Source: Candidatus Baltobacteraceae bacterium
GTDB taxonomy: Bacteria > Vulcanimicrobiota > Vulcanimicrobiia > Vulcanimicrobiales > Vulcanimicrobiaceae
DNA length: 63,917 bases
Direction: 5' to 3'
Assembly (NCBI GenBank): GCA_035502855.1
Contig: DATJTX010000004.1
Location: 1 to 63,917 of the forward strand
A model generated the notes under the pieces. It was not told where the DNA came from, did no database searches, and saw only the letters and a program-made list of their open reading frames with translations. Below, in pieces: positions 33,244 through 43,009 of this stretch; within the stretch, counting starts at the first letter, position 1; each line of letters starts with the position of its first letter. The position numbers and the translations under genes were made by a program.

Positions 33244-35205
33244 GTGTACGCACTCACCCAGATTGCAATCGGCTTGACCGTCGCCCATGTTCTATGGGCA
33301 ATTTTCTATTTGACAGGCTCCGTAGTGTGGCGCCGCGAGCCGGTGGGCCAGACGAGCTCGGGCCGCGCGATGCTGCTCTTGGTCGTAGCGACGGCCTCAG
33401 GTCTTGCAATCTACGGGCTCGAAGGCGTCGGGCTTGGCCTTGCGGGTCTGATGACACCGCTTGGGTGGTATGTCGCGACCGCCATCAACGGCGTGCTGCT
33501 CGTTTTTCTGACCCCAAGGGAGCTGCGAGCGCGCTGGTGGCACACCCGTCTCGCGGTCGTTCGCAACGCTGTCGTAGGACCCGGCATCGTCGCGTATTTT
33601 GCCATGCTGGTGCTCAGCGCCCACGCCGCCCTCCCTGACTACTCTGATGATGGCGTGCGTTTTCATCTGGCTTACGCATACGAATGGTGTCGCGCGGGCC
33701 GAATTTTCGTCGATCACCATTTTCGCTTTCCTTATTACACCTTCAACACGGAGGTCGTCTACGCGTGGATGTTCGTGCTCCGCATCGGGCGCTACATTCC
33801 ATTTTTGAATTGGATGGTCGGGACGTGCGCCGTGCTGTCCATATACGGTTTGATCGCTACCGTCGACGAGACCGGACAGCGCTTACGGTCGCCACTCGGA
33901 CGCGGGGCCGCATGCGTAGTTTACGCAGTCATGCCTTTGAGTATGGTGATTGCGGCGATTTTCTTTCGCTGGGTTGATACAGCGATGCCCGACGCGATGT
34001 CGAGCATGGTTTTCGCAGCCGCGAGCGCAGCGATCGTGCTGGTGATCTGCGGCTCCGCGCCGGAGCTACTTTTCGGCGCGGTACTCGCCGTCGCGTTCCT
34101 CGCCGGCATGAAACCTACGTACGTGGTCCTCATCCCACTCTTCGGCCCTTTCATGATCATCGCGGCGCGTCGTTCGCGCGCCAGTGCCGCAAGCATCGCC
34201 GTAATCTTAGCGGCGACATGTGTGCTGTCGCTCCCGTGGTACGTGCGCAATCTGATCGCCGACGGCGATCCCCTTCCGCCGTTCTTGCACATGGCTCTGG
34301 GAAGAACCGACCCGGATCTTTCGCGGACCGATATCGAACTGCAGGAGGAGGATTTGCGCCCCAAAAACGTCTCGCTTCGATCTATCGAGGGTTATCCGCT
34401 CAGGCTCTTTAGCAGTGCGGACAGCGCGGAGTTTCGGGAATACGGCGTCAGCGCGGTGGTTCTAAGTCTCTACGTTACCGTCTTCGCCGCATTATCACTG
34501 ACCTTCAAGCCGCAGAAGAGCACGGCGGAAGTCTCGCTGATTTCGCTCGTCTGGATCACGCTTGGCGGCTGCGTCTACCTTTTTGCAACGTCGATTCTTG
34601 CGCGCTACACGCTCCTCTTTTATCCGACCGTCGCGGCCTCGGCGGGCTGCCTACTTCTTTACTACGCATCTATGATACGTTATGGCATTTTGGCGGCTCC
34701 GGCGATTGCGGCATTAATGGCCGTCCCCAGCCCATCCGCCCTCGAGTTTATGGGCGATTTTTCTTCACTCGCATACAACTCGCTTGCTGCCATCATGCCG
34801 AGCGACCAGTCCGCTCTCGAGCAGCTCCTCAGCGGCTACAAGGAATCGGAACCGGTGCTGATTTCCGCGGCGCGGGTGCCACGCACCGACCGAACCGTTT
34901 TGCTGGTGAACGCGGACATTCAGTACTACGCCGAACTGTACGGCTGGGAGCCCTTCGGCGATTGGTTCGGAACCGGACGCTATGCCGACTTTGCGGCGGC
35001 GATCGATCGGAACCGGGCACTCGCCTATCTCCACAAACATCATGTCGGGGCGATCCTTATTCGGCGAGAACACGGCGTGCTAACTGTTCCCGAGCTCGAT
35101 TCTTTGCGCGAGCAGCTCGCGCACCACGGTTTCGCAGAGCTTGCTTCTTCGGACGAATACTACGACGTCTTTTTGCGGCTCAGTCCTTCGCCTTCGCGAC
35201 CTTGA
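33244..35205 (+). CDS. Polytopic membrane protein, probable GT-C-like enzyme
   Basis: 653 aa with about 12 hydrophobic helices in the first 500 residues, and a soluble C-terminal part (about 515-653). A large loop between helices near the N-terminus contains acidic residues (LPDYSDDGVRFHLAYAYEW), as in polyprenyl-sugar-dependent GT-C transferases. It could be a glycosyltransferase or a polymerase. GTG 33244 is the likely start, though no Shine-Dalgarno is seen. Its last 26 bases overlap the convergent gene on the other strand. Confidence 0.6.
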   Translation: MYALTQIAIGLTVAHVLWAIFYLTGSVVWRREPVGQTSSGRAMLLLVVATASGLAIYGLEGVGLGLAGLMTPLGWYVATAINGVLLVFLTPRELRARWWHTRLAVVRNAVVGPGIVAYFAMLVLSAHAALPDYSDDGVRFHLAYAYEWCRAGRIFVDHHFRFPYYTFNTEVVYAWMFVLRIGRYIPFLNWMVGTCAVLSIYGLIATVDETGQRLRSPLGRGAACVVYAVMPLSMVIAAIFFRWVDTAMPDAMSSMVFAAASAAIVLVICGSAPELLFGAVLAVAFLAGMKPTYVVLIPLFGPFMIIAARRSRASAASIAVILAATCVLSLPWYVRNLIADGDPLPPFLHMALGRTDPDLSRTDIELQEEDLRPKNVSLRSIEGYPLRLFSSADSAEFREYGVSAVVLSLYVTVFAALSLTFKPQKSTAEVSLISLVWITLGGCVYLFATSILARYTLLFYPTVAASAGCLLLYYASMIRYGILAAPAIAALMAVPSPSALEFMGDFSSLAYNSLAAIMPSDQSALEQLLSGYKESEPVLISAARVPRTDRTVLLVNADIQYYAELYGWEPFGDWFGTGRYADFAAAIDRNRALAYLHKHHVGAILIRREHGVLTVPELDSLREQLAHHGFAELASSDEYYDVFLRLSPSPSRP

Positions 35206-35815
35206 GGTCGTCGAAGGAAACGACGGTTTTGTTATTTGATACTTTGCCGACAATGACAGCCAGCACGAATTGGCGAGCAACGCCGTTGGGCTTGTAGGCA
35301 AATGCAAAGGGGAACGTCCCTAAGCCGTTCTTTCTCCAAGCGCTGAAGCCCATTGTTCCTCGGCCTGAGGAATCGACGAACATTATGCCGGCTGACGTAT
35401 CCCCGGGCAGCGGCGCGCCTGAGATACGTATTCGGCCGGTTGCAATAAGCGATCCGGCCGGCGGCGCGCCCAGGAATTGATAAACTTCCTGAACCGAGTT
35501 TTTAGCTCCGTCAATACGTATGTCCACTCGACCGCTGCCTTTGCTAATCGTCACCTGCATCGGCTGCGCGTTGTGGTACTCAACCCAGCCTTGCATACCT
35601 TGCGAGAACGAGGGATTTTCCAGAAGATTTGATCCGGTCGTTGCCAGGTTGACAGGCGCGTTTACAATGGGCGGTGCCGGCTTCTCCGAAAAGACGTGCG
35701 CCAGCCATAAGCTGAGAGCGATTATCACGACGGGGAGGAGCCAAATTGGGTTCCAATACCACGGCGCTCCTCTCCGATCCTGAGCCGGGGTCGCGTCATC
35801 GGTGCCCGTAGACAT
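35180..35815 (-). CDS. Single-pass membrane protein with beta-sandwich domain
   Basis: 211 aa, not assigned to a family. A membrane helix at about 22-42 (WLLPVVIIALSLWLAHVF) is followed by a proline-rich stretch. An extracytoplasmic domain of about 150 residues then reads like a carbohydrate-binding jelly roll (NLLENPSFSQGMQGWVEYHN, DTSAGIMFVDSSGRG). ATG 35815 is chosen because GGAG stands 6 bases upstream. It is the last gene of the coupled minus-strand chain and overlaps the preceding GT gene by 20 bases. Confidence 0.65.
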   Translation of the reverse strand: MSTGTDDATPAQDRRGAPWYWNPIWLLPVVIIALSLWLAHVFSEKPAPPIVNAPVNLATTGSNLLENPSFSQGMQGWVEYHNAQPMQVTISKGSGRVDIRIDGAKNSVQEVYQFLGAPPAGSLIATGRIRISGAPLPGDTSAGIMFVDSSGRGTMGFSAWRKNGLGTFPFAFAYKPNGVARQFVLAVIVGKVSNNKTVVSFDDLKVAKAKD

Positions 35816-36785
35816 GTTCATCTCCGTCTTTCGGTCGCGAGACGCTTTTGCGGAAGTCAGCACCCAAGTTCGTGCGGTACAGCCGCCGTATCGTCGTGTA
35901 GGGCCCGCGCTTGCTCTCCGACAGGATGTTCGCAATGTAAATGCCGAGGATGCCCAAGATCAGCGTGATGAGGCCACCGAAGAACCACACTGACATAATG
36001 GTCGACGTCCATCCGTCGACGTGAATGCCGGCGAAAAGATACTGGAGCAGAAAGTAGACGATCGCGGCACCCGCAATGCCCGCGATCGTAAGGCCAGTGA
36101 ATAGAACCAAATAGAGCAACCTCGTGGAGGTCGTGGTCATGTACCGTATAGCCATGTCGAACCGATTCGCCAGTGTATACGTGGACGGGGACGTCGACAA
36201 TTTGACCACGCTAACCGGCTGCTGCACGAAGCCGGCCATGACGAACAGATGACCAAGAACGAACTCGCGGTGACGATGTCGCACCAGCGCACGTACATAG
36301 TCATGGGTCATGAGCCGCGCGGTTATCGTATTGGGTGGCATTTTCTGATCGCAGATGCTGTTCGCCGCCCAAAAGAACAGGTGCCCCGACACCTTTTCGA
36401 AGAGACCGCCCTTCCGGCTCTTCTGGACGCCGAAGACGACGTCAGCACCGGTTTCCTCGAGCTTTTGGTAAAACTGGGCGAGATACTCCGGCTGTTCTTC
36501 CAGATCGCTATCGAGCAGGAATACGAGATCCCCGTGCGCGTGCGCGAGGCCGGTCATGATTGCCTTATGGTGGCCGTAGTTCCGCGATAAATCGACTACC
36601 GTAATGCGCGGATCGCCGGCGCGAAGTCTGAGCGCCCGTTGAAGGCTGTCATCGGGCGATCCATCATTCACCAGGATCATCTCGATGTCGGTGAAGAGAG
36701 GTTCGGCCGATGCAAATGAACGCCGCACGAACTCATCGACTGTCGATTCCGATTTAAACAGCGTCGCGACGATTGATAACATCAT
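35796..36785 (-). CDS. Polyprenyl-phosphate glycosyltransferase (GtrB/ArnC-like)
   Basis: 329 aa. GT2 domain with LVNDGSPDDSL, FLLDSDLEEQPE (DxD) and SRNYGHHKAIMTG, then two C-terminal membrane hairpins (about 235-290). This family moves a sugar from a nucleotide donor to undecaprenyl phosphate for export. It overlaps the ATP-grasp gene by 4 bases, which suggests that the modified sugar made by the upstream enzymes is its donor. Confidence 0.88.
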   Translation of the reverse strand: MMLSIVATLFKSESTVDEFVRRSFASAEPLFTDIEMILVNDGSPDDSLQRALRLRAGDPRITVVDLSRNYGHHKAIMTGLAHAHGDLVFLLDSDLEEQPEYLAQFYQKLEETGADVVFGVQKSRKGGLFEKVSGHLFFWAANSICDQKMPPNTITARLMTHDYVRALVRHRHREFVLGHLFVMAGFVQQPVSVVKLSTSPSTYTLANRFDMAIRYMTTTSTRLLYLVLFTGLTIAGIAGAAIVYFLLQYLFAGIHVDGWTSTIMSVWFFGGLITLILGILGIYIANILSESKRGPYTTIRRLYRTNLGADFRKSVSRPKDGDEHVYGHR

Positions 36786-38008
36786 AGTGCGATCCCTCGT
36801 TGCTCTTCGACCTCTATCCGCACCAATTGCTTCGCCCGTTCGGCAATGGCGATGACTTCAGCGCGGGTTTCGCCGTAAACGACGACGTAGCCCGGTCGGG
36901 CCCGGTCATTCTCGGCTCCTTTGAAGCTGGAGCCGACTGAAAGTTCAAGGCCTAGGTCGGCAACTCCCGGAAGGCGCGCGGCTTCCGCAACTCCCTCGAT
37001 CGATCGAATCGTTCCGATCGGAACGTCGAAAAAATCGAGGATCGCCGCACGCGCCACCCCGTCGGGTTGCGGCCACGGGTCATCGCTGCCTAAGGTCCAT
37101 TCCAGGTAACACCGCGGAAGCGGGACCCCGGAAAGATACGGTACGATATGCGTGTATAGACGGTTTCCGCCACCGCGCGCGGCAATCTCGACGAAATAGA
37201 TACGGCCATCCGGCGTCACCACGTATTCCGCGTGCGTAACGCCGGTTCGCAGACCAAGCGCCCCGATCACGGCGACATTCGCATGGCGAATCGCGGCGAC
37301 CACCTCGTCACTCATCGCAGGAGGATACGTCAACCGCGACGCGATCTGCGGGGTTCGTGCGTAGCGCTCTTTGTCCGAAATGCCTAGGGCACTCACGCGC
37401 CCCCCAAAGCACATGCCCTCGACGGTTACTTCCGTGCCGTCGATCCATTCTTCGACCAGCACCCGCTTGACGTTCGAGTGCTCGAGCGCATCCCGAACGG
37501 CGCTTTCAAGTTCTGCTCGGCTTCCGACCTTGTGAACACCGCGGCTTGCCTGGTTGTCCACCGGTTTCACTGCTAACGGAAACCGCATTTCTGCGATTTG
37601 ACCGAGTTCTTCCGCACCGGAAAGCACGACATACGCCGGTTGCAGCACACCGGCCTTCGCGGCAGCTTCCCGCATCAGAGCCTTGTCGGTAAAGCGCAAC
37701 GCGGTTTCGTAACCGATGCCTTGCAGTCCAAGCTCGTCGGCCACGTATGCAGCCGTGGGTACGCCCACGTCGGTCGTGTCGCAGATGATCCCATCGATTC
37801 GATGTTGACGCGCAGAAGCTAGCGTACGCGCCCTATCGCGAATGTCGATTCTTTCATGGTCATCCGCGTAAGCATAACCGGGGGCATCCTCGTACATGTC
37901 GGTCACGAGCACCGCATAACCGAGACTCTTCGCGAGACGGATCGTGGGGATTTGCCAAGCACCTCCCCCAAGAACGTGCACACGTTTGCGCGAAATTCCC
38001 GGGCTCAC
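36782..38008 (-). CDS. ATP-grasp carboxylate-amine ligase
   Basis: 408 aa. Three-domain ATP-grasp: N-terminal Rossmann-like part (HVLGGGAWQIPTIRLAKSLG), ATP-binding FPLAVKPVDNQASRGVHKVG, and YFVEIAARGGGNRLYTHIV with the metal-binding acidic residue. Such enzymes join a carboxylate to an amine via acyl phosphate. Flanked by a sugar aminotransferase and a class I aminotransferase, it may attach an amino or oxo acid to the 4-amino sugar. The substrate is not determinable from the sequence. Confidence 0.82.
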   Translation of the reverse strand: MSPGISRKRVHVLGGGAWQIPTIRLAKSLGYAVLVTDMYEDAPGYAYADDHERIDIRDRARTLASARQHRIDGIICDTTDVGVPTAAYVADELGLQGIGYETALRFTDKALMREAAAKAGVLQPAYVVLSGAEELGQIAEMRFPLAVKPVDNQASRGVHKVGSRAELESAVRDALEHSNVKRVLVEEWIDGTEVTVEGMCFGGRVSALGISDKERYARTPQIASRLTYPPAMSDEVVAAIRHANVAVIGALGLRTGVTHAEYVVTPDGRIYFVEIAARGGGNRLYTHIVPYLSGVPLPRCYLEWTLGSDDPWPQPDGVARAAILDFFDVPIGTIRSIEGVAEAARLPGVADLGLELSVGSSFKGAENDRARPGYVVVYGETRAEVIAIAERAKQLVRIEVEEQRGIAL

Positions 38009-39168
38009 CCGGCGGTTTCCCGAACGAGCGCTGCGACTTGAGCTAACGCTGCGGTGACGTTCTCGAAGGACTCCGTTCCTATCGAGACGCGCACGAAGCC
38101 GTCGCAGCTAGAACCGTACCCCACTCCAGGTACGACACAGACGTGTTTTTCCTCGAGCAGCCGAACGCAAAACGCCTCAGACCCGAGCCGCGAAGGCGCG
38201 ATAGAAACAAAGAAGTAAAACGTGCTGTCCCCCGGCAGATACTTCAGGCCGATGCCGTCCATGAAGGCCGCAACCCTTGACCGCTTTTCCAAGAGTGCCG
38301 CGATCTGCGGTTTGGTAACCGTGAGAATGTCGGAGAAATGTCTCTCGATATAATACTCGAGGATCGTCGCCGGACACGTACTGAGATGTTGGTTCACCTT
38401 CAGAATCTGATCGGTGAGTGCGGCATTGGCAATGACGTAACCCAGCCGCCATCCGGAAATACCGCAATTTTTCGAAATGGAGTTGAACACCACGACGTGG
38501 CTCTTGCTTTGGTCGAAGTGGGCCGTCGACGCAAATTCGGCGTCGGGTGTGAAGTCGCTATACGCCTCGTCGGAGAGAACCCACAGGCCATGCCGTCGCG
38601 CAACCTCCACCACGTACTGCAGCTCCTTCTCGGAGTATCGATAGCCCGTCGGATTTTGCGGGTTATTGATGACCAGAGCTTTGGTCCGCCCCGTGATGTA
38701 TTCGCTCCAGGCCGTTACACCTTCCGTATACGGGATTCCGATGGGGACGCCGTGACAGAGCCGGACCTGTTCGCTGTAGCTGACCCACGCCGGCTCAGGA
38801 ATCAACACCTCGTCGCCCGGATCGAGCACCGCCAAAAGCGCCATGTAAATCGCGAGCTTCGAGCCGGCGGTGAGAATGATCTCCGCCTCCGGATCGACCG
38901 TCAAGCCATACCGAGAACCATAGTACGCCGCGATGCTCCGCCGCAGCTCGGGAATGCCTCGCGAATCCGAGTAGTGAAAGATCTGTGGATGCGGTAGATC
39001 GCGGACGTCGGCCACGGGTAGGTCGAAAAACGCCTCGCCGAGACTCAGCACGCTCACGGACTTTCCGGCGCGCTTGAGTTCATACACCATCGTGTTGAAC
39101 TTGATCGACATCGCTTCGACGATCGCCGCGACGTTGGCTGAGCGTTCCGGGAGCCGCGGTGCCGTCAC
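38005..39168 (-). CDS. PLP-dependent class I aminotransferase
   Basis: 387 aa. Motifs are LGEAFFDLP, NNPQNPTGY, DEAYSDF and the PLP lysine in NSISKNCGISGWRLGYVIAN. It is distinct from the aminotransferase at 20924 (different N-terminus, FYFFVSIAPSRLG near the end). It lies between the ATP-grasp ligase and the amidohydrolase with 4-base overlaps on both sides, so it is probably dedicated to the same pathway, perhaps making the amino acid that is ligated. Confidence 0.87.
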   Translation of the reverse strand: MTAPRLPERSANVAAIVEAMSIKFNTMVYELKRAGKSVSVLSLGEAFFDLPVADVRDLPHPQIFHYSDSRGIPELRRSIAAYYGSRYGLTVDPEAEIILTAGSKLAIYMALLAVLDPGDEVLIPEPAWVSYSEQVRLCHGVPIGIPYTEGVTAWSEYITGRTKALVINNPQNPTGYRYSEKELQYVVEVARRHGLWVLSDEAYSDFTPDAEFASTAHFDQSKSHVVVFNSISKNCGISGWRLGYVIANAALTDQILKVNQHLSTCPATILEYYIERHFSDILTVTKPQIAALLEKRSRVAAFMDGIGLKYLPGDSTFYFFVSIAPSRLGSEAFCVRLLEEKHVCVVPGVGYGSSCDGFVRVSIGTESFENVTAALAQVAALVRETAG

Positions 39169-39887
39169 GTTGTTCCCAACAATTCAGCAGCGTTGGCGTA
39201 GAGGATACGATCCATGTCCTCGGAGGTGAGGGCGAGCGCCTTCCCGATCTCGAGAAGTATCTTATATTGACGCCGTGGCGAAGCGAAAGGAAAGTCCGAC
39301 CCGAACAGGATTCTGGACTTGTCGGTGAATTTGATCAATTTTTTGAGATCCAGCAACGCAGATGAATCCTCGAGATACTGCAGCGAAAGCGCGAGTTCGT
39401 ACCAACAATTCCGGAATTCACGAAGATGGAAGAAGTACTCGAGGATACGATGGCCGCCCGAGTGCGCGACCACAAAGCGCCGCTCTGGAAAGGTGGAAAG
39501 CAGGCTGATGATCCCGTTGAGCGATGGCTGGCAATCCAGGTTGCTTCCGTAATAGAAGGCATCGACGATTACGGGAAGGTTCGGCGGCATCGGCCGGAGG
39601 CGCGTGATAACCGCATCCCAGCCGGTCGCGGTGATTTTTTGCAGTCTCGAATGAATTTTCAGCGCTGCAAGACCGCCGGCCTCAGCTTCGCTGCGAACGA
39701 AATCCGCTTCGCGACCAAGATCGAGAACGAGCGATACGGTTGTGCCTTCGGACCGATAGCGCGCGTGGTGTTCTCGATATGACGCGACGTCATTGAAAAT
39801 GATGTTCTTACCTGTGACCTCGAGATCGTACGCGGCGAGCCCCTGATGGACATGGACATGAGCATCGAAAATCCTCGGCGTAGTCAT
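39165..39887 (-). CDS. Amidohydrolase_2-family metal-dependent hydrolase
   Basis: 240 aa TIM barrel. Metal ligands are visible as HVHVH (residues 10-14), the HSGGH region and FGSDFPFAS. Amidohydrolase_2 enzymes hydrolyse or decarboxylate small acids. In the coupled chain it may supply or process the acyl group of the sugar, which I cannot prove. It overlaps its neighbours on both sides by 4 bases. Confidence 0.8.
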   Translation of the reverse strand: MTTPRIFDAHVHVHQGLAAYDLEVTGKNIIFNDVASYREHHARYRSEGTTVSLVLDLGREADFVRSEAEAGGLAALKIHSRLQKITATGWDAVITRLRPMPPNLPVIVDAFYYGSNLDCQPSLNGIISLLSTFPERRFVVAHSGGHRILEYFFHLREFRNCWYELALSLQYLEDSSALLDLKKLIKFTDKSRILFGSDFPFASPRRQYKILLEIGKALALTSEDMDRILYANAAELLGTT

Positions 39888-41032
39888 ACATTCTCCGCCA
39901 CGCGAGGCCGAAACATGCGGATCGCCTCGACAACTCGATCCTGTTCTTCGACCGTCATGTCATTGTACATCGGTAAGCGTACTAGGGACGCGCCTGCCGA
40001 TTCGGTAACCGGAAGCTGCCCGGCGCGATAGCCGAGGGCTTTACCGTACTCGGAGACATGAAGCGGGACGTAATGGAAGACGGCCTCGATGTCATTCGAA
40101 CGCAGCATGTCGATCAGCGCATCCCGAACGCGCGGCGACGGGAGCAGCAGATAATAGAGATGGTAGGCCGGTTGACACTCGCCCGGAACGTTGGGCCGGC
40201 CTACGCCATTGCGTTCCGCCCAGCTTTGCAAGCCGGAGTGATACCGGTCCCAAATCGACTGACGCCGGCGCTGGATCTCTCCGCTAGCCTCAAGCTGCCC
40301 ATACAGATACGCCGCCAGCAGATCGCTTGGCAGATACGACGACCCGGGACCAACCCATGAGTATTTGTCGACGAGCCCACGAAAATACCGGCTGCGGTTC
40401 GTGCCCTTTTCGCGAACGATCTCCGCCCGCTCACCGTAGCCCGGATCGTTGATGATGAGCGCGCCGCCCTCGCCGCAGCTCACATTTTTCGTCTCATGAA
40501 AGCTCAGGGTCGCGAACACGCCGAGCGACCCGAGTGGACGGCCCTTGTACGCACCGAAAAGGCCGTGGGCGTTATCCTCGATCACAGCGAGCCCATGCCG
40601 CCGCGCAATATCGAGGATCGCGTCCATCTGGCATGCGACGCCGGCGTAATGAACGACGACGATTGCCCGCGTTCGCTTCGTGATCGCCTCCTCGATCAGT
40701 GCTTCGTCGATGTTGAGCGTATCGGCGCGGATATCGACGAACACCGGGCGCGCACCGCGCAGCACGAACGCATTCGCCGTGGAGACAAACGTGAACGACG
40801 GCATGATCACTTCGTCTCCCGGCGCGATGTCCAACAGAAGGGCGCACATTTCGATTGCATGCGTACATGACGTCGTCATCAAGGCGCGACCGCCGCCCAT
40901 TATTTCCTCGAGGCAGCGATGGACCAGCTTCGTGTAATGCCCGTCTCCAGAGATGTGCATACGTGCTATCGCATCGGTCATATACCGCTGCTCGTTGCCC
41001 ATTGTTACCGGACGGTTAAACGGGATTTTCAT
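39884..41032 (-). CDS. wecE: DegT-family sugar aminotransferase (WecE/RffA-like)
   Basis: 382 aa. PLP enzyme converting a dTDP-4-keto-6-deoxy-hexose to the 4-amino sugar. The motif LSFHETKNVSCGEGGALI contains the catalytic lysine in the HETKN form found in WecE. The N-terminus KIPFNRPVTMGNEQRYMTDA and the C-terminus LVRLPMYNDMTVEEQDRVVE are typical. It heads the coupled chain. The exact sugar isomer is inferred only from similarity. Confidence 0.85.
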   Translation of the reverse strand: MKIPFNRPVTMGNEQRYMTDAIARMHISGDGHYTKLVHRCLEEIMGGGRALMTTSCTHAIEMCALLLDIAPGDEVIMPSFTFVSTANAFVLRGARPVFVDIRADTLNIDEALIEEAITKRTRAIVVVHYAGVACQMDAILDIARRHGLAVIEDNAHGLFGAYKGRPLGSLGVFATLSFHETKNVSCGEGGALIINDPGYGERAEIVREKGTNRSRYFRGLVDKYSWVGPGSSYLPSDLLAAYLYGQLEASGEIQRRRQSIWDRYHSGLQSWAERNGVGRPNVPGECQPAYHLYYLLLPSPRVRDALIDMLRSNDIEAVFHYVPLHVSEYGKALGYRAGQLPVTESAGASLVRLPMYNDMTVEEQDRVVEAIRMFRPRVAENV

Positions 41033-41044
41033 TGCATTTCCATG

Positions 41045-42622
41045 TTAACGCAATCGCTTTACCACCGCCAAACCAAGCGCGGGGAAGTAGGCCGCATGTT
41101 TGAAATCGTACCCATCCCTTCTCATTCGCCGTATCACCACGTCATTGATCTTCTTCTCTTCGGCCGGACCGAGACGTGTCTGGGCCCCGTTATAAACCCG
41201 AGTCTTGACCTGCTTCGCGGACCAAAGCACGGCATAATCTGCGCTATCTATATCGGCCGGGAAGAACTGCAAGGTGCGACTACGATACAGGAATGGCATG
41301 CCGGACTCGGTCGTGGATACGATGACATTTCTTGGAACAGCGGCATCGATCTCATCGGCCTCCGCGCGTCCCTCCACACCCTTCTCGCCGAAATAGGTAC
41401 TCATCGCTCCTGGGAGCTGCTCGAAGAGGCTTTCACGGATATTGGCCGGCTGGATGCTGATCGGATCGTATGCCGCCCAATTAATCATGCTAATAAATAG
41501 AATTAGCCCGACGATTCCAATATAGAAAGGCACTCGCCGTCGCTGTAGCGCGGCCCTTCGAAACAGTCCCCCATAGCCAAGAAGCGCGGCCCAGATCAGC
41601 GCTGGGAAATAATATGACGAGTAATGCGTCGACCACCCTATTTTCTCGCCACCGCCGATACTTCCAATGAGATTCGGCAGCATCATCACCGCAGCTATTG
41701 CAGCCATCCGCGGTGCGAAGAGGGACAACAAAAGCAGCGGCGAGTTGACCAATAAGAACAGCTCCGTCTTCTGGGCGAAAGGCGGATATCGAAACTCAGA
41801 AAAAAGATTCTTTATGCTTATCGGAAGGTAGTGCGAATAGTATACGTCTACGAGCACGAATTTGACCAGGATCACGGCATAGCCGACCAGGCACAACCCC
41901 AGTATCAGCATGGGAACTCGTTTCGCCGCGAGCTGCTTCCAATACAAAACAACGAAAGCGAGAAGAAATATCCCCGCCATCAATGCGCCCCGCTCGTTCG
42001 TCACGGCGCACAGCACACCCATGAAAGCCAGCGCAGCCATCGGCACTTTATCGCGAGACGCCAAATACATGAAGATAAGGCCGAAAAGAACGAACAGTCT
42101 GTCGGGATAAAACTGACCCCACAGTACCGGCTGCCACCAGGCGGGGTGCGAAGCGACGAGCAGACAAAAAAGGCACGCGCCAAGAATAGAGACGTTCCTT
42201 TGTCGAAGTGCAACGTATGCTATCAGCAAAACACCGGCGAAGGTTATGGCAAACAGCGCCATCAACAGGATCTTGGCGGGAACAACCTTTGCAAACAGTG
42301 ATATGGGGTACAGCACGTAATACGCGTGACCGTGTAGTATGTTGTCCGTCATTGGGGACGGTACGTTGAGCGAGCTCTTTGCCAGTTCGTCGGCAGTCAT
42401 CTTGAGATAACCACTCTGGAACAAATAAGCGACGGTGGCCCCAAACGTTTGGCTTGTTGCGACGCCCTTGCTTGCGAGATTCTCGGTCGCCTGGAAGAAC
42501 GCCGCCGAGTCCCCCTCGAGCGCATTCACGTCAAGTACCTTGTAGCTCGTGAGGATCATGGTGATCATTACAAAGATCCCTAGAGCAACCAGATACTCGC
42601 GCCGGCCCGCTTGAACCCTCAT
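41045..42622 (-). CDS. Polytopic membrane protein, DUF2079-like
   Basis: 525 aa from ATG 42622 (a TTG at 42640 is possible). About ten membrane helices; an early loop has acidic residues (NALEGDSAAFFQ), and HYSSYYFPALIWAALL near residue 345 recalls DUF2079 membrane proteins. The likely role is a lipid-linked-sugar glycosyltransferase or polymerase, by analogy with the island. A -35-like TTGACG stands upstream. The gene is visibly richer in AT than its neighbours. Confidence 0.6.
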   Translation of the reverse strand: MRVQAGRREYLVALGIFVMITMILTSYKVLDVNALEGDSAAFFQATENLASKGVATSQTFGATVAYLFQSGYLKMTADELAKSSLNVPSPMTDNILHGHAYYVLYPISLFAKVVPAKILLMALFAITFAGVLLIAYVALRQRNVSILGACLFCLLVASHPAWWQPVLWGQFYPDRLFVLFGLIFMYLASRDKVPMAALAFMGVLCAVTNERGALMAGIFLLAFVVLYWKQLAAKRVPMLILGLCLVGYAVILVKFVLVDVYYSHYLPISIKNLFSEFRYPPFAQKTELFLLVNSPLLLLSLFAPRMAAIAAVMMLPNLIGSIGGGEKIGWSTHYSSYYFPALIWAALLGYGGLFRRAALQRRRVPFYIGIVGLILFISMINWAAYDPISIQPANIRESLFEQLPGAMSTYFGEKGVEGRAEADEIDAAVPRNVIVSTTESGMPFLYRSRTLQFFPADIDSADYAVLWSAKQVKTRVYNGAQTRLGPAEEKKINDVVIRRMRRDGYDFKHAAYFPALGLAVVKRLR

Positions 42623-42640
42623 GCGTACAGAAGCCCCCAA

Positions 42641-43009
42641 AGGTCTGACGTCAACTCCGATTCGACCGCGGATGATCTTCGCCGATCAAAAAGAACTACG
42701 GTCGAACTACGATGAAATTCGAAGGAGCGTACCGATTCGAACCCATCACAGCAGAGCGCGGATTGCGCTCGCCTAAGGCCGCACTCCTGCGGGGGTGTTT
42801 CGTAGGGCGCATCAGTACATCGAGGAATGCTCCTCCTCGGGAGCCCCGCGAGGGGACTGCTCCCGTCAATACGGCGACCGATCCAGGCCATCGGGGTACG
42901 GCCCCTTCACAAAGCCACGGGCTAAGGCTTTAGGAACGGCTCTTCGGATGACCGACCTCGTCGAACTTGTGAGGCCAACTCTGCTGCGTGCGTCGGTGTT
43001 TGGCGCGAG
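42641..43009. other. Intergenic region without a convincing gene
   Basis: About 370 bases between two divergently oriented genes. It contains a GGGAGC/GCTCCC stem (42839-42844 with 42859-42864). The plus-strand open frames here are short, proline- and arginine-rich and lack recognisable domains. It presumably holds promoters for both sides; TTGACG (minus strand, about 42650) is the clearest box. Confidence 0.4.

Noticed and set aside
42725-42760. GATTCGAACCC resembling the T-loop of a tRNA
   Set aside because: On neither strand do the five flanking bases pair, and no acceptor or anticodon arm can be drawn around it.
42712-42933. Plus-strand open frame of 73 codons in the intergenic region
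   Set aside because: Low-complexity Arg/Pro/Gly translation, no domain, no ribosome binding site and a hairpin inside; it looks like a chance frame in GC-rich DNA.
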